Below are positions 16,684 through 26,655 of a DNA stretch of 64,000 nt, in pieces. The translations under genes were made by a program, and so were the position numbers. The notes under the pieces are model-generated. The model searched no databases. It had not been told where the DNA came from and saw only the letters and a list, made by a program, of their open reading frames with translations. Numbering within the stretch: the stretch's first letter is position 1; every line of letters begins with the position of its first letter. The stretch is from the NCBI GenBank assembly GCA_048058975.1, contig JBLLNP010000012.1, positions 1 through 64,000 of the forward strand, read 5' to 3'. This stretch comes from RHLJ01 sp048058975 (lineage in GTDB: Bacteria; Bacteroidota; Rhodothermia; Balneolales; Balneolaceae).

Positions 16684-18066
16684 ATGCTTGTCCAGCTCAT
16701 TAAACCGGAATTTCAGGAACTCATCGAGGCCAAAGACTGGGTTGGATTAAAAGAAGTACTCGCCGATGTTCCGGCTGCAGATATTGCCGAGTTACTTGTA
16801 GAGTTGGATGGAAGTATTGCAGTAGTGGTTTTTCGCCTCCTGAAGAAACCTGTAGCGGCTGATGTGTTTGCAGAGCTTCCTTCAGGTAAAGGAGTTGAAC
16901 TTCTTGAGCTGTTTAATAAGCAGCAGTTGTCTGACGTGATGAGTAATCTGGAACCTGATGAACAGGTTGCGTTGATGGAAGAGCTTCCCGGGCACCTCAC
17001 CCAAAGCGTGATAAACTCCATGAAGCCTGAAGACCAGAAACAGGTTAAGAAGTTGTTGGGTTATCCGGAAGATAGTGTTGGCCGTTTGATGACTCCCCGG
17101 TATGTGCGGGTAAAATCTGATTGGACGATTGATCGCAGTATGACACACATCCGGAAATATGCAGAGGTGGCTGAAACCCTGAACGTAATTTATGTTGTAG
17201 ATGACAAAGAGCATTTGATCGATGATCTTCGCATAACCCAGATTATTGTAGCAGATCCTGATGAGACCATTGCAAACATCATGGATGATTCTTTTAATGC
17301 TCTGAATGTTTTTGACGACCAGGAAGAAGCAGTTAAGATGCTGGCAAAATATGACAGGGTGGCTCTTCCGGTGGTAGATTCTGATGGAATCCTTGTAGGG
17401 ATTGTAACGGTGGATGATGTAATTGATGTTGCCGAAGAAGAAACCACGGAGGATATGCAGAAAATGGCTGCGATGGATGCTCTGGATGATTACTATTCAC
17501 AAACTTCCATCTCTTCGATGGTAAAAAAGCGTCTGGGATGGTTGATTGTACTCTTCGTTGGTCAGATTTTAACCGCATTAACTATGGGGCAATACGAAGA
17601 GCTTCTGAGCAAAATCGTGTTCCTTTCGTTCTTTGTACCATTAATTATTTCCAGTGGGGGGAACTCAGGAGCACAGGCTGCCACGCTCGTAATTCGCGCC
17701 CTTGCGACCGATGACATTAGACCGGAAGACTGGAAGAAAGTATTTTCACGTGAATTTTTTTCAGGTCTGGCTTTGGGAGGCTTGATTGGCTTACTGGGGT
17801 TTGTCACACTTATAGCCTGGGGGCTTATCGCAGGCGATCCATTTGACTACCAACTGATTATGACTGCATTAGCGGTTGCTTTAAGTTTGCTTGCCATCGT
17901 TTTGTTTGGAAATTTTATAGGAGCAATGCTTCCGTTTATTCTATCTAAGCTTGGTCTGGATCCGGCTGTTTCTTCTGCGCCTTTTGTTGCAACTATAGTG
18001 GATGTAAGCGGAATCATTATTTATTTTTCAATAGCAATCTTATTACTAGGAAACATACTACTCTAA
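16684..18066 (+). CDS. mgtE: Magnesium transporter MgtE
   Basis: The 460-residue protein has the MgtE layout: an N-terminal superhelical domain (about 10-130), a CBS pair (about 135-260) that senses cytoplasmic Mg2+, and a membrane domain with five helices from about residue 285. The pore region shows PLIISSGGNSGAQAATLVIRALA, and the last helix carries DVSGIIIYF. It imports Mg2+ (possibly Co2+) across the inner membrane. About 97 bases separate it from rnc, and thyA follows in seven bases. Confidence 0.95.
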   Translation: MLVQLIKPEFQELIEAKDWVGLKEVLADVPAADIAELLVELDGSIAVVVFRLLKKPVAADVFAELPSGKGVELLELFNKQQLSDVMSNLEPDEQVALMEELPGHLTQSVINSMKPEDQKQVKKLLGYPEDSVGRLMTPRYVRVKSDWTIDRSMTHIRKYAEVAETLNVIYVVDDKEHLIDDLRITQIIVADPDETIANIMDDSFNALNVFDDQEEAVKMLAKYDRVALPVVDSDGILVGIVTVDDVIDVAEEETTEDMQKMAAMDALDDYYSQTSISSMVKKRLGWLIVLFVGQILTALTMGQYEELLSKIVFLSFFVPLIISSGGNSGAQAATLVIRALATDDIRPEDWKKVFSREFFSGLALGGLIGLLGFVTLIAWGLIAGDPFDYQLIMTALAVALSLLAIVLFGNFIGAMLPFILSKLGLDPAVSSAPFVATIVDVSGIIIYFSIAILLLGNILL

Positions 18067-18073
18067 CTTATTT

Positions 18074-18922
18074 ATGAAAGCATATCACGATCTTGTAAAA
18101 AACGTACTCGAAAACGGGGTAAGAAAAGAAAACCGAACAGGCACTGATACCATCTCCAACTTCGCTGAATTTTATAAGGTTGATCTGGCTGAAGGATTTC
18201 CTCTTCTTACCACAAAGAAAGTTTATTTCAGATCCGTGGTGTTAGAACTTTTGTGGTATTTGAGGGGAGAAGATCATATCCGTTGGCTTAGAGATGAAAA
18301 TGATTGCCATATCTGGGATGCCTGGGCTGATGAAGACGGTCATGTAGGCCCAATTTATCCGGTACTTTGGAGACGGTTCCCTTATCACGAAAAAGAAACG
18401 GTTGAAATGGAAGGACAAGCCGGAAAACTTGAAAAAGAAGTGTGGGTTCATAAAGAATTCGATCAGGTTCAGCGGGCTATTGACATGTTAAAAACTAACC
18501 CAAATAGTCGAAGAATTGTGGTAAGTACGTGGCATCCCGGACTGTTAGGAGAAATGGCACTTCCTCCATGTCATTTGATGTACATTTTTAATGTTCAAAA
18601 TGGAAGACTGAACTGTCATCTTACACAACGTTCGGGAGATATTGCTCTTGGAATTCCATTTAATCTGGCTTGCTATTCTGCGCTTACGATGGCAATCGCT
18701 CAGGAAGTTGGTCTGGAGCCTGGTATTTTTGCACATACTATTGTAGATGCTCATATCTATGCAAACCATGTAGATGGGTTAAAGGAGCAGCTTACAAGAA
18801 AACCCAAACCACTCCCAACGCTAAAGATTGCCAATAAGCCTGTTGACGAACTTACCTTTGATGACTTTGTTCTGGAAAACTACAACCCAGATCCGGTAAT
18901 TCGTTTTGAGGTTGCGGTATGA
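18074..18922 (+). CDS. thyA: Thymidylate synthase
   Basis: The 282-residue enzyme methylates dUMP to dTMP using methylene-tetrahydrofolate. The nucleophilic cysteine is near residue 166 in LPPCHLMYIF, the phosphate-binding Arg pair is in NSRRIVVSTWHPG, and the dUMP site is in RSGDIALGIPFNLACY. Its stop overlaps the folA start by four bases (ATGA), the classic coupling of dTMP synthesis and dihydrofolate recycling. Confidence 0.96.
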   Translation: MKAYHDLVKNVLENGVRKENRTGTDTISNFAEFYKVDLAEGFPLLTTKKVYFRSVVLELLWYLRGEDHIRWLRDENDCHIWDAWADEDGHVGPIYPVLWRRFPYHEKETVEMEGQAGKLEKEVWVHKEFDQVQRAIDMLKTNPNSRRIVVSTWHPGLLGEMALPPCHLMYIFNVQNGRLNCHLTQRSGDIALGIPFNLACYSALTMAIAQEVGLEPGIFAHTIVDAHIYANHVDGLKEQLTRKPKPLPTLKIANKPVDELTFDDFVLENYNPDPVIRFEVAV

Positions 18923-19389
18923 TCATGACCTTAGTAGTCGCTCATGATCCTAATCTTGTGATTGGTTATAAAGGCGGTTTACCCTGGCGCTACCCTCAGG
19001 ATTTAAAGCACTTCAAATCCATTACATTGGGGAATACGATAATCATGGGAAGGGGCGTATTCGAAGAATTGAATGAAGTACCGCTTCCCGGAAGAAAAAA
19101 CATTGTACTTTCGACCTCCAAAACGTATGATGATGTAGATGTTTATTCGAGCCTTGAAGCTGCGTTGAAGGAAATTGATGAAGAAGAAGTCTTTATTATT
19201 GGAGGGGGAGTTCTTTACCAACAGACTCTTCCGGATGCAGATAAGTTGATTATTACAGAAATCAAAAAAGAATACGAAGGGGACACTTTTTTTCCTGAGT
19301 ACAGGGTTGAGATAGGGAAGATTTGGAAAGAAGTGTCAAGAGAAGATCATGAAGATATGGCTTTTGTTGAATTTCAAAGGATGGTATAG
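18919..19389 (+). CDS. folA: Dihydrofolate reductase
   Basis: The 156-residue enzyme regenerates tetrahydrofolate after the ThyA reaction. The N-terminal GYKGGLPWRYPQDLKHFKSIT motif carries the substrate loop and Trp; MGRGVFEEL and the IIGGGVLYQQTL cofactor loop are also present. The catalytic acidic residue is in the PQDLKHF helix. It overlaps the end of thyA by four bases. Confidence 0.95.
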   Translation: MIMTLVVAHDPNLVIGYKGGLPWRYPQDLKHFKSITLGNTIIMGRGVFEELNEVPLPGRKNIVLSTSKTYDDVDVYSSLEAALKEIDEEEVFIIGGGVLYQQTLPDADKLIITEIKKEYEGDTFFPEYRVEIGKIWKEVSREDHEDMAFVEFQRMV

Positions 19390-19465
19390 AACATTTCTAA
19401 TTAGGAAAGATTAATCCAATTCGTTTTGTTGTTTACTTATAATACCTCGTTAATTGAGTGTGTAA

Positions 19466-21793
19466 TTGGAAGGGCCTGACATCATATCATTCTTAGATTT
19501 AACAGTAGAAAACCTGATTATTGTAGGACTGGTTATAGTGATAACCTTTTTCGCTACCTACCTGATTTTTCTGCGTAGAGCCAATAAGAAAATGAATTCA
19601 TTTTTATTGAATTCTTTGGTTCATGAGCAGGATCAATACATTGTTTTCTTCGATTTCGATTCGAAAATAGTTTTTGCAAACAAAAGTTTTGAAGACTTAA
19701 CAGGGATTTCTGCAAATAAGTTTATTGGAAAAAAACTATCAGATTTAGATCTTGATCAAAGCCTGAAGGACGCTTTTCTCCAACATAATGATGATATCGC
19801 TTCAGGCAGATCATCTTCGATTGTTTATAAGGCTTCATTTATTAGAAACAACTCGTCAGAGTGGTTCCAATTTCAGAAAAGAACGCTTTCTCTGAAAAAA
19901 CCTGATGTTACATATATACTTACCGAAGCAGCGGATGTCTCAGACAAAAAGCTTGTGGAAGATCGTCTTTCTGATACCCAAAGTGAGTATAAGCAGCTTG
20001 TTGAGTCTGCGAATGACATCATCTTTAAAACCGATCTTAAAGGAAATTTCAACTTTGTAAACTCTATCGTAAAAGAAACACTCGGGTATTCTGAGCCGGA
20101 GTTCCTTTCGATGAATTTCAAAGATCTTGTTGTTGAGAAAGACTATCAAAAAGTTCTGGATTTTTATTCTGCTCAGCTCCAGAGTAAGAAGCTTAATACC
20201 TACCTTGAGTTTCATGTAAAAACAAAACAGGGTGAAGAAAAATGGCTTGGGCAATCTGTTAGTTTTATCAAACAAAACGATGAAATTATTGGTTTCCAAT
20301 CTGTAACAAGAGACATTACAGCGGCAAAAGAGGCAGAGGCTCATTTAACACGGGCAAAAGAGATTGCCGAAGAAACCAGCAGGACTAAAACAGGTTTTAT
20401 CGCAAGCATGTCTCACGAATTCAGGACTCCGTTGAATGCGATTCTTGGATATACACAGATTTTAGGGCAAAGCGATTCCTTAAAAGGGATTGAGAAGGAA
20501 CATGTAAAAACAATTTCTTCTGCTGGGGAACAATTACTGGGTATGGTTACAGATATTCTCGAGCTTTCTACACTGGATACAGACCGTTCTAAGCTCGATG
20601 AAGAACTGGTGGCTCTTAGTCCTTTTATGAAGGAGCTGGCATCCCGCTATTCTAAAAAAGCGAAAGAAAAAGGCCTGAAATTCAAATTTACGCCAGAGGG
20701 AGAAATACCAGATATTATTGAAGTCGATCTGGATAAAATTACTTCTGTAGTAAAGAATCTTTTGACAAATGCCATCAAGTTTACAAAAGAAGGCTCGGTT
20801 GGATTATTCTTTTCTGTTGAGAGAAAAGGGGATAAGGATTTTCTAAAAATCGATGTCAAAGACACTGGAATTGGTATTTCAGAAGAAACAATTAAACATG
20901 TGTTTGAACCATTCTGGCAACTTGATAGCCTGAAAAATGATGGAACAGGTTTAGGGCTTACTCTTTGTCAAAAGCTGGTTGAGTTTTTGGGTGGAGAAAT
21001 CTCGATCGATAGTAAAATAGATAAAGGAACAGTTGTAAGTGTTAGGATACCCATCAAGTTATCCGAGCAAAAGATGCCAAACATTAACCTGGATTCAAGT
21101 GGAATTTTTACTTCATATGGTTCGACTGAGCAGGATAAAATCAGAATACTGATTGTGGATGATCTGGAACCGAACCGAACTATAACTCGGCTTATTTTAA
21201 AAGAAAACGGGTTCGATTTTAGAGAAGTTGAGAACGGTCAGGAAGCATTGGATGTGCTGGAATCATATTCTCCGGATTGTATTCTGATGGATATAAATAT
21301 GCCCGTTATGGATGGGCTGGAAGCCATGCTCACTATACGAGCTTCCGGTGGAAGATTTGCTGAAGTTCCAATCATTGCAGTAACGGCAGGGGGCTTTAAA
21401 GGAGACAGGGATGAGCTTATGGAGCAAGGCTTTTCAGAGTATATCTTAAAGCCGTTTAAAACAGATCATTTGATAGCAACAATAAACGAACTGGTAGGAA
21501 TCGAAAAGAAGGATTCTGCTTCTAAACCTCAGGTTGTTGAAGAGGTTTCAGAGCCTGAGAGTGTTGCTTTATTTATAACGAATCTTGATGATCATTGTAA
21601 GGAAAAGGTCGTTACTACTCTAAAAATGCAGGATTTAGATACTATTGTCGGTTTCCCTACTCAGGAAGAATGCAAGAAATATGCTTCAGATCCAAACTTT
21701 AATCATCTGGTTCAAGCAGCTAAAGATTACGACTATTTGTTCTTAACTAAGGTGGTAAAACTGCTACAGGATTCTGATAAGATCAAGGTGTAA
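19466..21793 (+). CDS. Hybrid sensor histidine kinase with two PAS domains and a receiver domain
   Basis: The TTG start at 19466 keeps the only membrane helix (about residues 15-36); the next ATG would lose it. Two PAS domains follow (about 45-165 and 170-290). The H-box SMSHEFRTPLNAILGY has the phospho-acceptor His near 317. The ATPase core shows NLLTNAIKF, DTGIGIS and GTGLGL. A C-terminal receiver domain (about 565-685) has VDDLEPNR, phospho-Asp in MDINMP near 609 and the conserved Lys in YILKPFK. The last 80 residues are helical and unrecognised, perhaps a degenerate phosphotransfer module without a clear His. The signal and partner are unknown. Its 3' end overlaps the converging HD gene by 11 bases. 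Confidence 0.9.
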   Translation: MEGPDIISFLDLTVENLIIVGLVIVITFFATYLIFLRRANKKMNSFLLNSLVHEQDQYIVFFDFDSKIVFANKSFEDLTGISANKFIGKKLSDLDLDQSLKDAFLQHNDDIASGRSSSIVYKASFIRNNSSEWFQFQKRTLSLKKPDVTYILTEAADVSDKKLVEDRLSDTQSEYKQLVESANDIIFKTDLKGNFNFVNSIVKETLGYSEPEFLSMNFKDLVVEKDYQKVLDFYSAQLQSKKLNTYLEFHVKTKQGEEKWLGQSVSFIKQNDEIIGFQSVTRDITAAKEAEAHLTRAKEIAEETSRTKTGFIASMSHEFRTPLNAILGYTQILGQSDSLKGIEKEHVKTISSAGEQLLGMVTDILELSTLDTDRSKLDEELVALSPFMKELASRYSKKAKEKGLKFKFTPEGEIPDIIEVDLDKITSVVKNLLTNAIKFTKEGSVGLFFSVERKGDKDFLKIDVKDTGIGISEETIKHVFEPFWQLDSLKNDGTGLGLTLCQKLVEFLGGEISIDSKIDKGTVVSVRIPIKLSEQKMPNINLDSSGIFTSYGSTEQDKIRILIVDDLEPNRTITRLILKENGFDFREVENGQEALDVLESYSPDCILMDINMPVMDGLEAMLTIRASGGRFAEVPIIAVTAGGFKGDRDELMEQGFSEYILKPFKTDHLIATINELVGIEKKDSASKPQVVEEVSEPESVALFITNLDDHCKEKVVTTLKMQDLDTIVGFPTQEECKKYASDPNFNHLVQAAKDYDYLFLTKVVKLLQDSDKIKV

Positions 21794-23036
21794 TTTCCTT
21801 AAGGTGCACACAGAAATATTTTACTACCGGCTCTGCAAGTGCAATAATGTTTTTAGTGTCTGCCGCTTTCGAAAACTCAACCGCTTCTTCATCCTCTAAA
21901 ATCCAGATGCTTTCGTTCTTGTATTTATAAGCTTCTGTAAGATTGCGTTCGAAACTCAGGTAGTATTCAGCTTCTTTATCTGAAGCTTTGATCCCTTTCT
22001 TTTTTAATTCTTTGATGGTTTTTTTAACTAAATCACTCTTTAATTTTTCGTCCGGAGCTTTATCAAGGAATGTGGTTCTGAATAACGAACGGTTAAGAAA
22101 TCTGAAACTCAAATCAGCCAGAATTGGGTCAGTGCTTTCAGCCCACTTTTTAATATTCTGGTATACATCATAGTCATCCATTGAGGCATAAAGGTCAATG
22201 GTTTTTTTTGTAATGTTTTTTCTGGCAGATGGCTGTTCTTTCAAAAAATAAGCCAGATTTTCGGAAGCAAAATCAGGTTCTTTTCCTGCCTCGATCAAAT
22301 CAATTACTCTTTGAAAAATTCTTCTAATAAGAGCATCTGCACTAAGCACCGTCTTATGTAGATACACCTGCATATACATCAAACGCCGGGCTATAATGTA
22401 GTTTTCAATGGCATAGATTCCCTTTTTCTCGATTACGATATTCCCGTTAAATACTCTCATAGTTTTGAGTATCCGGTTGATACCTACCATGCCTTCAGAA
22501 ACTCCTGTAAAAAAACTATCGCGCCGTAGATAGTCCAGGCGATCTAAATCTAATTGAGAAGAAACCAGTTGATGCAGAAATTTCTTTGGATATTGGTTCG
22601 TAAAGATTTTAATAGCGGTATCCAGAGCTCCTTCAAATTGTTTGTTTAGCTCTTTCATTACGGCAAGACTCATCATCTCATGATTAAAATTTTTGATGAG
22701 TGAATGCTCGAGTGTGTGAGATAGAGGACCATGCCCAACATCGTGAAGAAGCAAAGCAATCAGGGTACCTTCATACTCTTTTTGGCTGATGGTGGTATCC
22801 TTTTCACGAAGATTATTTAATACCCTTTGTCCCAGTTCCAATGCTCCAATCGCATGAGAAAAACGGGAATGTTCCGCTGCGGGAAAAACAAGATAACCCA
22901 AACCAAGTTGACGAATTCTACGAAGTCGCTGTACATAAGGGTGGTCAATCAATCTGAGAATAGTCCCTTTCGGAACGGTAATAAATCCATGAATAGGATC
23001 ATTGAAGATTTTATATCGGGTACTCTTATCCATCAA
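21783..23036 (-). CDS. HD-domain phosphohydrolase (dGTPase/SAMHD1-like)
   Basis: The 417-residue protein has the metal-binding HD series: HSRFSHAIGALELG, LLHDVGHGPLSHTLEHS and DLDRLDYLRRDSFFTG. These match the large HD-superfamily hydrolases annotated as putative dNTP triphosphohydrolases. The C-terminal half is helical and family-typical. Substrate is inferred from the family only. Its start overlaps the end of the thioesterase gene by four bases, so the two form a minus-strand operon, and its 3' end meets the histidine kinase convergently. Confidence 0.85.
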   Translation of the reverse strand: MMDKSTRYKIFNDPIHGFITVPKGTILRLIDHPYVQRLRRIRQLGLGYLVFPAAEHSRFSHAIGALELGQRVLNNLREKDTTISQKEYEGTLIALLLHDVGHGPLSHTLEHSLIKNFNHEMMSLAVMKELNKQFEGALDTAIKIFTNQYPKKFLHQLVSSQLDLDRLDYLRRDSFFTGVSEGMVGINRILKTMRVFNGNIVIEKKGIYAIENYIIARRLMYMQVYLHKTVLSADALIRRIFQRVIDLIEAGKEPDFASENLAYFLKEQPSARKNITKKTIDLYASMDDYDVYQNIKKWAESTDPILADLSFRFLNRSLFRTTFLDKAPDEKLKSDLVKKTIKELKKKGIKASDKEAEYYLSFERNLTEAYKYKNESIWILEDEEAVEFSKAADTKNIIALAEPVVKYFCVHLKEITP

Positions 23037-23473
23037 TTTTCCATATTTACTAATAGCTTATCAAGATTGTGTACCTGAGGTACTTTTGCGGGCCTCTTTG
23101 TTCTGGAATCATACCAAACCCCTTTTACTTCTGCTACACTATGAAGCTGTTTTGTGCTTTCTTCAAAGATTGCCTGAATGGCAATCACGCTTGTGTTACC
23201 CAATTCTAAAATCCCGGAACCAATCAACAGAGTGGAAGGGTAAGTGATAGGTTTTAAATATTCGATGGTAGATTTAACCAATACAAAAGCGAATCCTTGA
23301 TTTAAGGATTCGACCAATTCTGGGATACTGTAGGTGAAACCTATTCTGGCTTCTTCAAAATATGTATTAAAAACAGCGTTATTAGTATGATTGAGGGGAT
23401 CTAAATCTCTGAACCGGGTTGGGACTTTATGCCAGTGATAAAAGAGTTCAGGGTCATAAGTGGGTCGGAACAT
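23033..23473 (-). CDS. Hotdog-fold acyl-CoA thioesterase (4-hydroxybenzoyl-CoA thioesterase family)
   Basis: The 146-residue protein has the YbgC/4HBT-type motif RFRDLDPLNHTNNAVFNTYFEEARIGF, with the catalytic Asp in the place of the family Asp (DxDxxxHxxN). It should hydrolyse acyl-CoA thioesters in the cytoplasm; chain preference cannot be read. It precedes and overlaps the HD gene by four bases. Confidence 0.85.
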   Translation of the reverse strand: MFRPTYDPELFYHWHKVPTRFRDLDPLNHTNNAVFNTYFEEARIGFTYSIPELVESLNQGFAFVLVKSTIEYLKPITYPSTLLIGSGILELGNTSVIAIQAIFEESTKQLHSVAEVKGVWYDSRTKRPAKVPQVHNLDKLLVNMEN

Positions 23474-23610
23474 GCAGATGTTTTTTCAAGAAAATGCGAA
23501 GCTATAGGGCAAAATCAAAGTTTAATATTCCAACTTTGGAGGAAACTTTGGTCGTTCGTCATTTGTCTTTTCTCTATATTCCACCCGAAATTAAAAACAG
23601 GATCATCTAT

Positions 23611-24693
23611 ATGAGCGACAAGAAATCAGCACAGTTTCTGGAAGAGTTATTAATAACCCCAAGCCCAACCGGATATGAAAAAGCAGGGGTTCAGGTTTGG
23701 AAAAACTATGTGGACGAATTTGCTGATGAAGTGGTTACCGACGCCTACGGTTCCTGTGCGGCCAAAATAAATACAAGCGGGGATGTGGCCACGGTATTAT
23801 TGGAAGCTCATTGTGATGAAATCGGAATGGTTGTTCAACACATTACCGAACAAGGTTTTGTGTATGTGAATAAACTAGGCGGAAGCGATTCAACCATCGC
23901 AAGAGCAAAAAAAGTCTTCATCCATAACAAAAAAGGGCGAGTGGTGGGTGTAACAGGAAATACCGCCATTCATCTACAGGTGACTAAAAACGGGGGAGGC
24001 AAAGAGCCTGCCTGGAAAGATATTTATGTTGATATTGGAGTGAGCAGTAAGGAAGAGGCGTTGAAGCTGGTGCAAATCGGAGATCCTATTACCTATGCCT
24101 CTGATTCAGAATTTTTGAACGATGAGATTCTTACCGGAAGAGCACTGGATAACCGGATTGGTGGGTATATCATAGCGGAAGCACTTCGAAAGATTTCAAA
24201 GAAGAAAAAAGACCTGAAGGTGAATGTAATTGCATTGAATTCCATCCAGGAGGAAGTAGGAGGATTTGGCGCGCGAATGATGAGCTATCGCTTCATGCCT
24301 GATGTAGCTATTGTTACCGATGTTACTCATGCAACGGATACTCCAGGAATTGACCAGAAGGAAAATGGAACCGTTTTACTTGGAGAAGGTCCAACCATTC
24401 AACATGGAGGTGCAAACCATCCAAAATTGGTAGAGTTTCTGGAAGAAGTGTGTGAGAAAGCAAAAATAGAAGTCCAGCACGAAGCAACCAGCATTAGAAC
24501 CGGAACGGATACCGATTCTATCTTTTACCAGCAAACGGGAATTCCAAGTGCTTTGGTTTCTCTGCCTTTACGCTATATGCACTCTCCGGTAGAAGTTTGC
24601 TCCATGAAAGATGTAGAAAATCTAATTTCTATAATGGTGGAAGCCGTACTGGCTATGCGACCAGATCAGAACTTTACAGTATTTGGAGATTGA
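23611..24693 (+). CDS. M42 family metallopeptidase (glutamyl aminopeptidase/deblocking aminopeptidase)
   Basis: Starting at ATG 23611 gives 360 residues beginning MSDKKSAQFLEELL. Metal ligands are visible in AHCDEIG, ALDNRIGG, NSIQEEVGGFGARM (catalytic Glu-Glu), DVTHATDTPG and a final RYMHSPVEVC. These are the di-zinc or di-cobalt motifs of the dodecameric M42 aminopeptidases that trim cytoplasmic peptides. The longer upstream frame overlaps the divergent thioesterase start and is not needed. The last 44 coding bases (24649-24692) occur again at 30950-30993 as an orphan fragment. Confidence 0.92.
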   Translation: MSDKKSAQFLEELLITPSPTGYEKAGVQVWKNYVDEFADEVVTDAYGSCAAKINTSGDVATVLLEAHCDEIGMVVQHITEQGFVYVNKLGGSDSTIARAKKVFIHNKKGRVVGVTGNTAIHLQVTKNGGGKEPAWKDIYVDIGVSSKEEALKLVQIGDPITYASDSEFLNDEILTGRALDNRIGGYIIAEALRKISKKKKDLKVNVIALNSIQEEVGGFGARMMSYRFMPDVAIVTDVTHATDTPGIDQKENGTVLLGEGPTIQHGGANHPKLVEFLEEVCEKAKIEVQHEATSIRTGTDTDSIFYQQTGIPSALVSLPLRYMHSPVEVCSMKDVENLISIMVEAVLAMRPDQNFTVFGD

Positions 24694-24716
24694 TTTTTAA
24701 TATGTATAGATACTTT

Positions 24717-25058
24717 TCAGGCTTTTTTTACAAACTCTGATTTCAGAGCCATTGAGCCAAACCCATCTATTTTACAATCCAGATTGTGATCTCCATCGGC
24801 TAATCTGATATTTTTCACTTTGGTACCTGCTTTTATAGGTTTTGGAGCTCCTTTAACCGGTAAATCCTTAATCACAATAACAGTATCACCATCACTAAGT
24901 TGATTTCCATTAGAATCCAGAATTACTATACCGGATTCTTTGTTTTCCAAAGCCGGAACCCACTCATGTCCGCATTCCGGGCAAGCATAGAGGTCTTCTC
25001 TCATAAAATACCCATAGGGAGATTTACAATGGGGACAGGGCTTCATTTCGTCTGACAT
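24717..25058 (-). CDS. YjdM/PhnA-like zinc-ribbon protein
   Basis: The 113-residue protein opens with a zinc ribbon (CPHC at about 8-11 and CPEC at about 28-31), followed by a conserved domain with GDTVIVIKDLPVKGAPKPIKAGTKVKNIRL and a DCKIDGFGSMALKSEFVKK ending. This is the YjdM (formerly PhnA) family. The old link with alkylphosphonate use is not supported by neighbours here. It lies 24 bases past the convergent M42 gene and 82 bases downstream of the helicase gene. Confidence 0.85.
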   Translation of the reverse strand: MSDEMKPCPHCKSPYGYFMREDLYACPECGHEWVPALENKESGIVILDSNGNQLSDGDTVIVIKDLPVKGAPKPIKAGTKVKNIRLADGDHNLDCKIDGFGSMALKSEFVKKA

Positions 25059-25140
25059 GACTATCTATTTAGCTTTTTATAAATCTAAAGATGAACATAC
25101 AAATAGCTTAGAATAAATTTCGAGTTATTGAACCTGAATT

Positions 25141-26409
25141 TTATCCGTTATCCAGACTCCTTGAAGAAGGCTTGATTGTATTCCAACTCCTGGTTTTGCC
25201 AGAGCCAAAGTTTTTCTTTTTTGGTTTTTTGTTAGGATTTCTTTTCTGAGGAACAGTAAGAACCTCAGTTCCATCGTCAGGATAAGAATGATCTTTAACA
25301 ACGGCGATTTCTTGTTTGATCAGTTTTTGAATGTCTTTCAGGAAAGGTCGTTCATCACCGGCACAAAAAGATATTGCTAATCCGCTTGAACCTGCACGTC
25401 CCGTTCTTCCGATACGATGCACATAGGTTTCAGGAATATTTGGAAGATCGTAATTGATAACATGCGAAATGTCATCTACATCAATTCCACGCGCAGCAAT
25501 ATCGGTGGCGACTAACACATTCAGGTCACCGTCTTTAAAATTATTCAGAGCTCGTTGCCGGGCTGGCTGCGATTTATTTCCATGAATGGCTTCTGCAGGA
25601 ATTCCAGCCTGAATCAGCGTTTTAACAATTTTATTAGCGCCGTGTTTGGTTCTCGAAAATACAATAGAAGAAGTGATTTCGTCTTCCTTGAGTAACTCAG
25701 TTAGCAGCTTCGATTTATTCCCTTTACTTACGTAATACAGCTTCTGGTCTACTTTCTCGGCTGTGGTTTGCTTTGGTTTGATGGTAACGGTCTTGTAGTC
25801 TCCCAGAATTCGGGTAGAAAGCTCTACAATAGCCGGAGGCATGGTAGCGGAGAAAAACAAGGATTGCCGCTTCTGAGGCAATTTTGCAATGATCTTTTTG
25901 ATGTCGTGAATGAATCCCATGTCCAGCATTTGATCCGCTTCATCCAACACAAAGTATTCTACGTCTTTGAGGGAAATAAACCCTTGATTCATTAAATCCA
26001 GTAACCGACCGGGAGTAGCCACGAGGATATCAGTTCCTTTGCGTAACGCGTTGGTTTGAGCCTTTTGCTTCACACCGCCAAAAATTACTGTGTTTCTGAT
26101 GCCGGTATATTTTCCATAAACAGAAAAACTATCTGCAATTTGGATAGCGAGTTCCCGAGTGGGAGTAACCACCAAAGACTTTATTGTACGGCGCTGGTTT
26201 TCATTTGAGTGCGCTTCGTACAGGTGCTGAAGTATCGGAATGGCAAAGGCAGCGGTTTTTCCGGTACCGGTTTGAGCACAGCCCAACAGGTCGTGATGCT
26301 TCAGAAGAATTGGAATTGATTGTTCCTGAATAGGAGTAGGAGTGGTGTAACCCTCACCCTTAAGTGCTTTAAGAATGGGTTCGACCAAATGTAATTCGTT
26401 AAATGTCAT
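25141..26409 (-). CDS. DEAD-box RNA helicase (RhlE-like)
   Basis: The 422-residue helicase has the Q motif (FNEL...GYTTPTPIQEQSIP), Walker A AQTGTGKT at 45-52, PTRELAIQ, DEAD near 155, SAT, and the C-terminal ARGIDV and HRIGRTGR motifs. A short basic tail (about 380-422, rich in Lys, Asn and Arg) replaces a dedicated RNA-binding domain, as in RhlE-type enzymes. It likely helps ribosome assembly or RNA decay. An AT-leaning 246-base gap precedes it, in which I see no gene. Confidence 0.92.
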   Translation of the reverse strand: MTFNELHLVEPILKALKGEGYTTPTPIQEQSIPILLKHHDLLGCAQTGTGKTAAFAIPILQHLYEAHSNENQRRTIKSLVVTPTRELAIQIADSFSVYGKYTGIRNTVIFGGVKQKAQTNALRKGTDILVATPGRLLDLMNQGFISLKDVEYFVLDEADQMLDMGFIHDIKKIIAKLPQKRQSLFFSATMPPAIVELSTRILGDYKTVTIKPKQTTAEKVDQKLYYVSKGNKSKLLTELLKEDEITSSIVFSRTKHGANKIVKTLIQAGIPAEAIHGNKSQPARQRALNNFKDGDLNVLVATDIAARGIDVDDISHVINYDLPNIPETYVHRIGRTGRAGSSGLAISFCAGDERPFLKDIQKLIKQEIAVVKDHSYPDDGTEVLTVPQKRNPNKKPKKKNFGSGKTRSWNTIKPSSRSLDNG

Positions 26410-26655
26410 AGTTTTAGTATAAAAGAAAGAGGAGGGAGTTGAAGATAGAGCTCAGAAATTTCCCGGATTATAATTATGAAGCATATGCGTGCCGGGGAGG
26501 CAACTCTATTCTTATATACTACATCGAAGCTTCAAGATACAGCTAATTAAACTGGTAAGTACTATGGGGTTTATTTGCGTTTCCTGAACTGCGACTTACC
26601 AAACCTGTTCTGAACTTTATTCAGAATGCAACCAGCAAGCTTCCGCTTACATTTG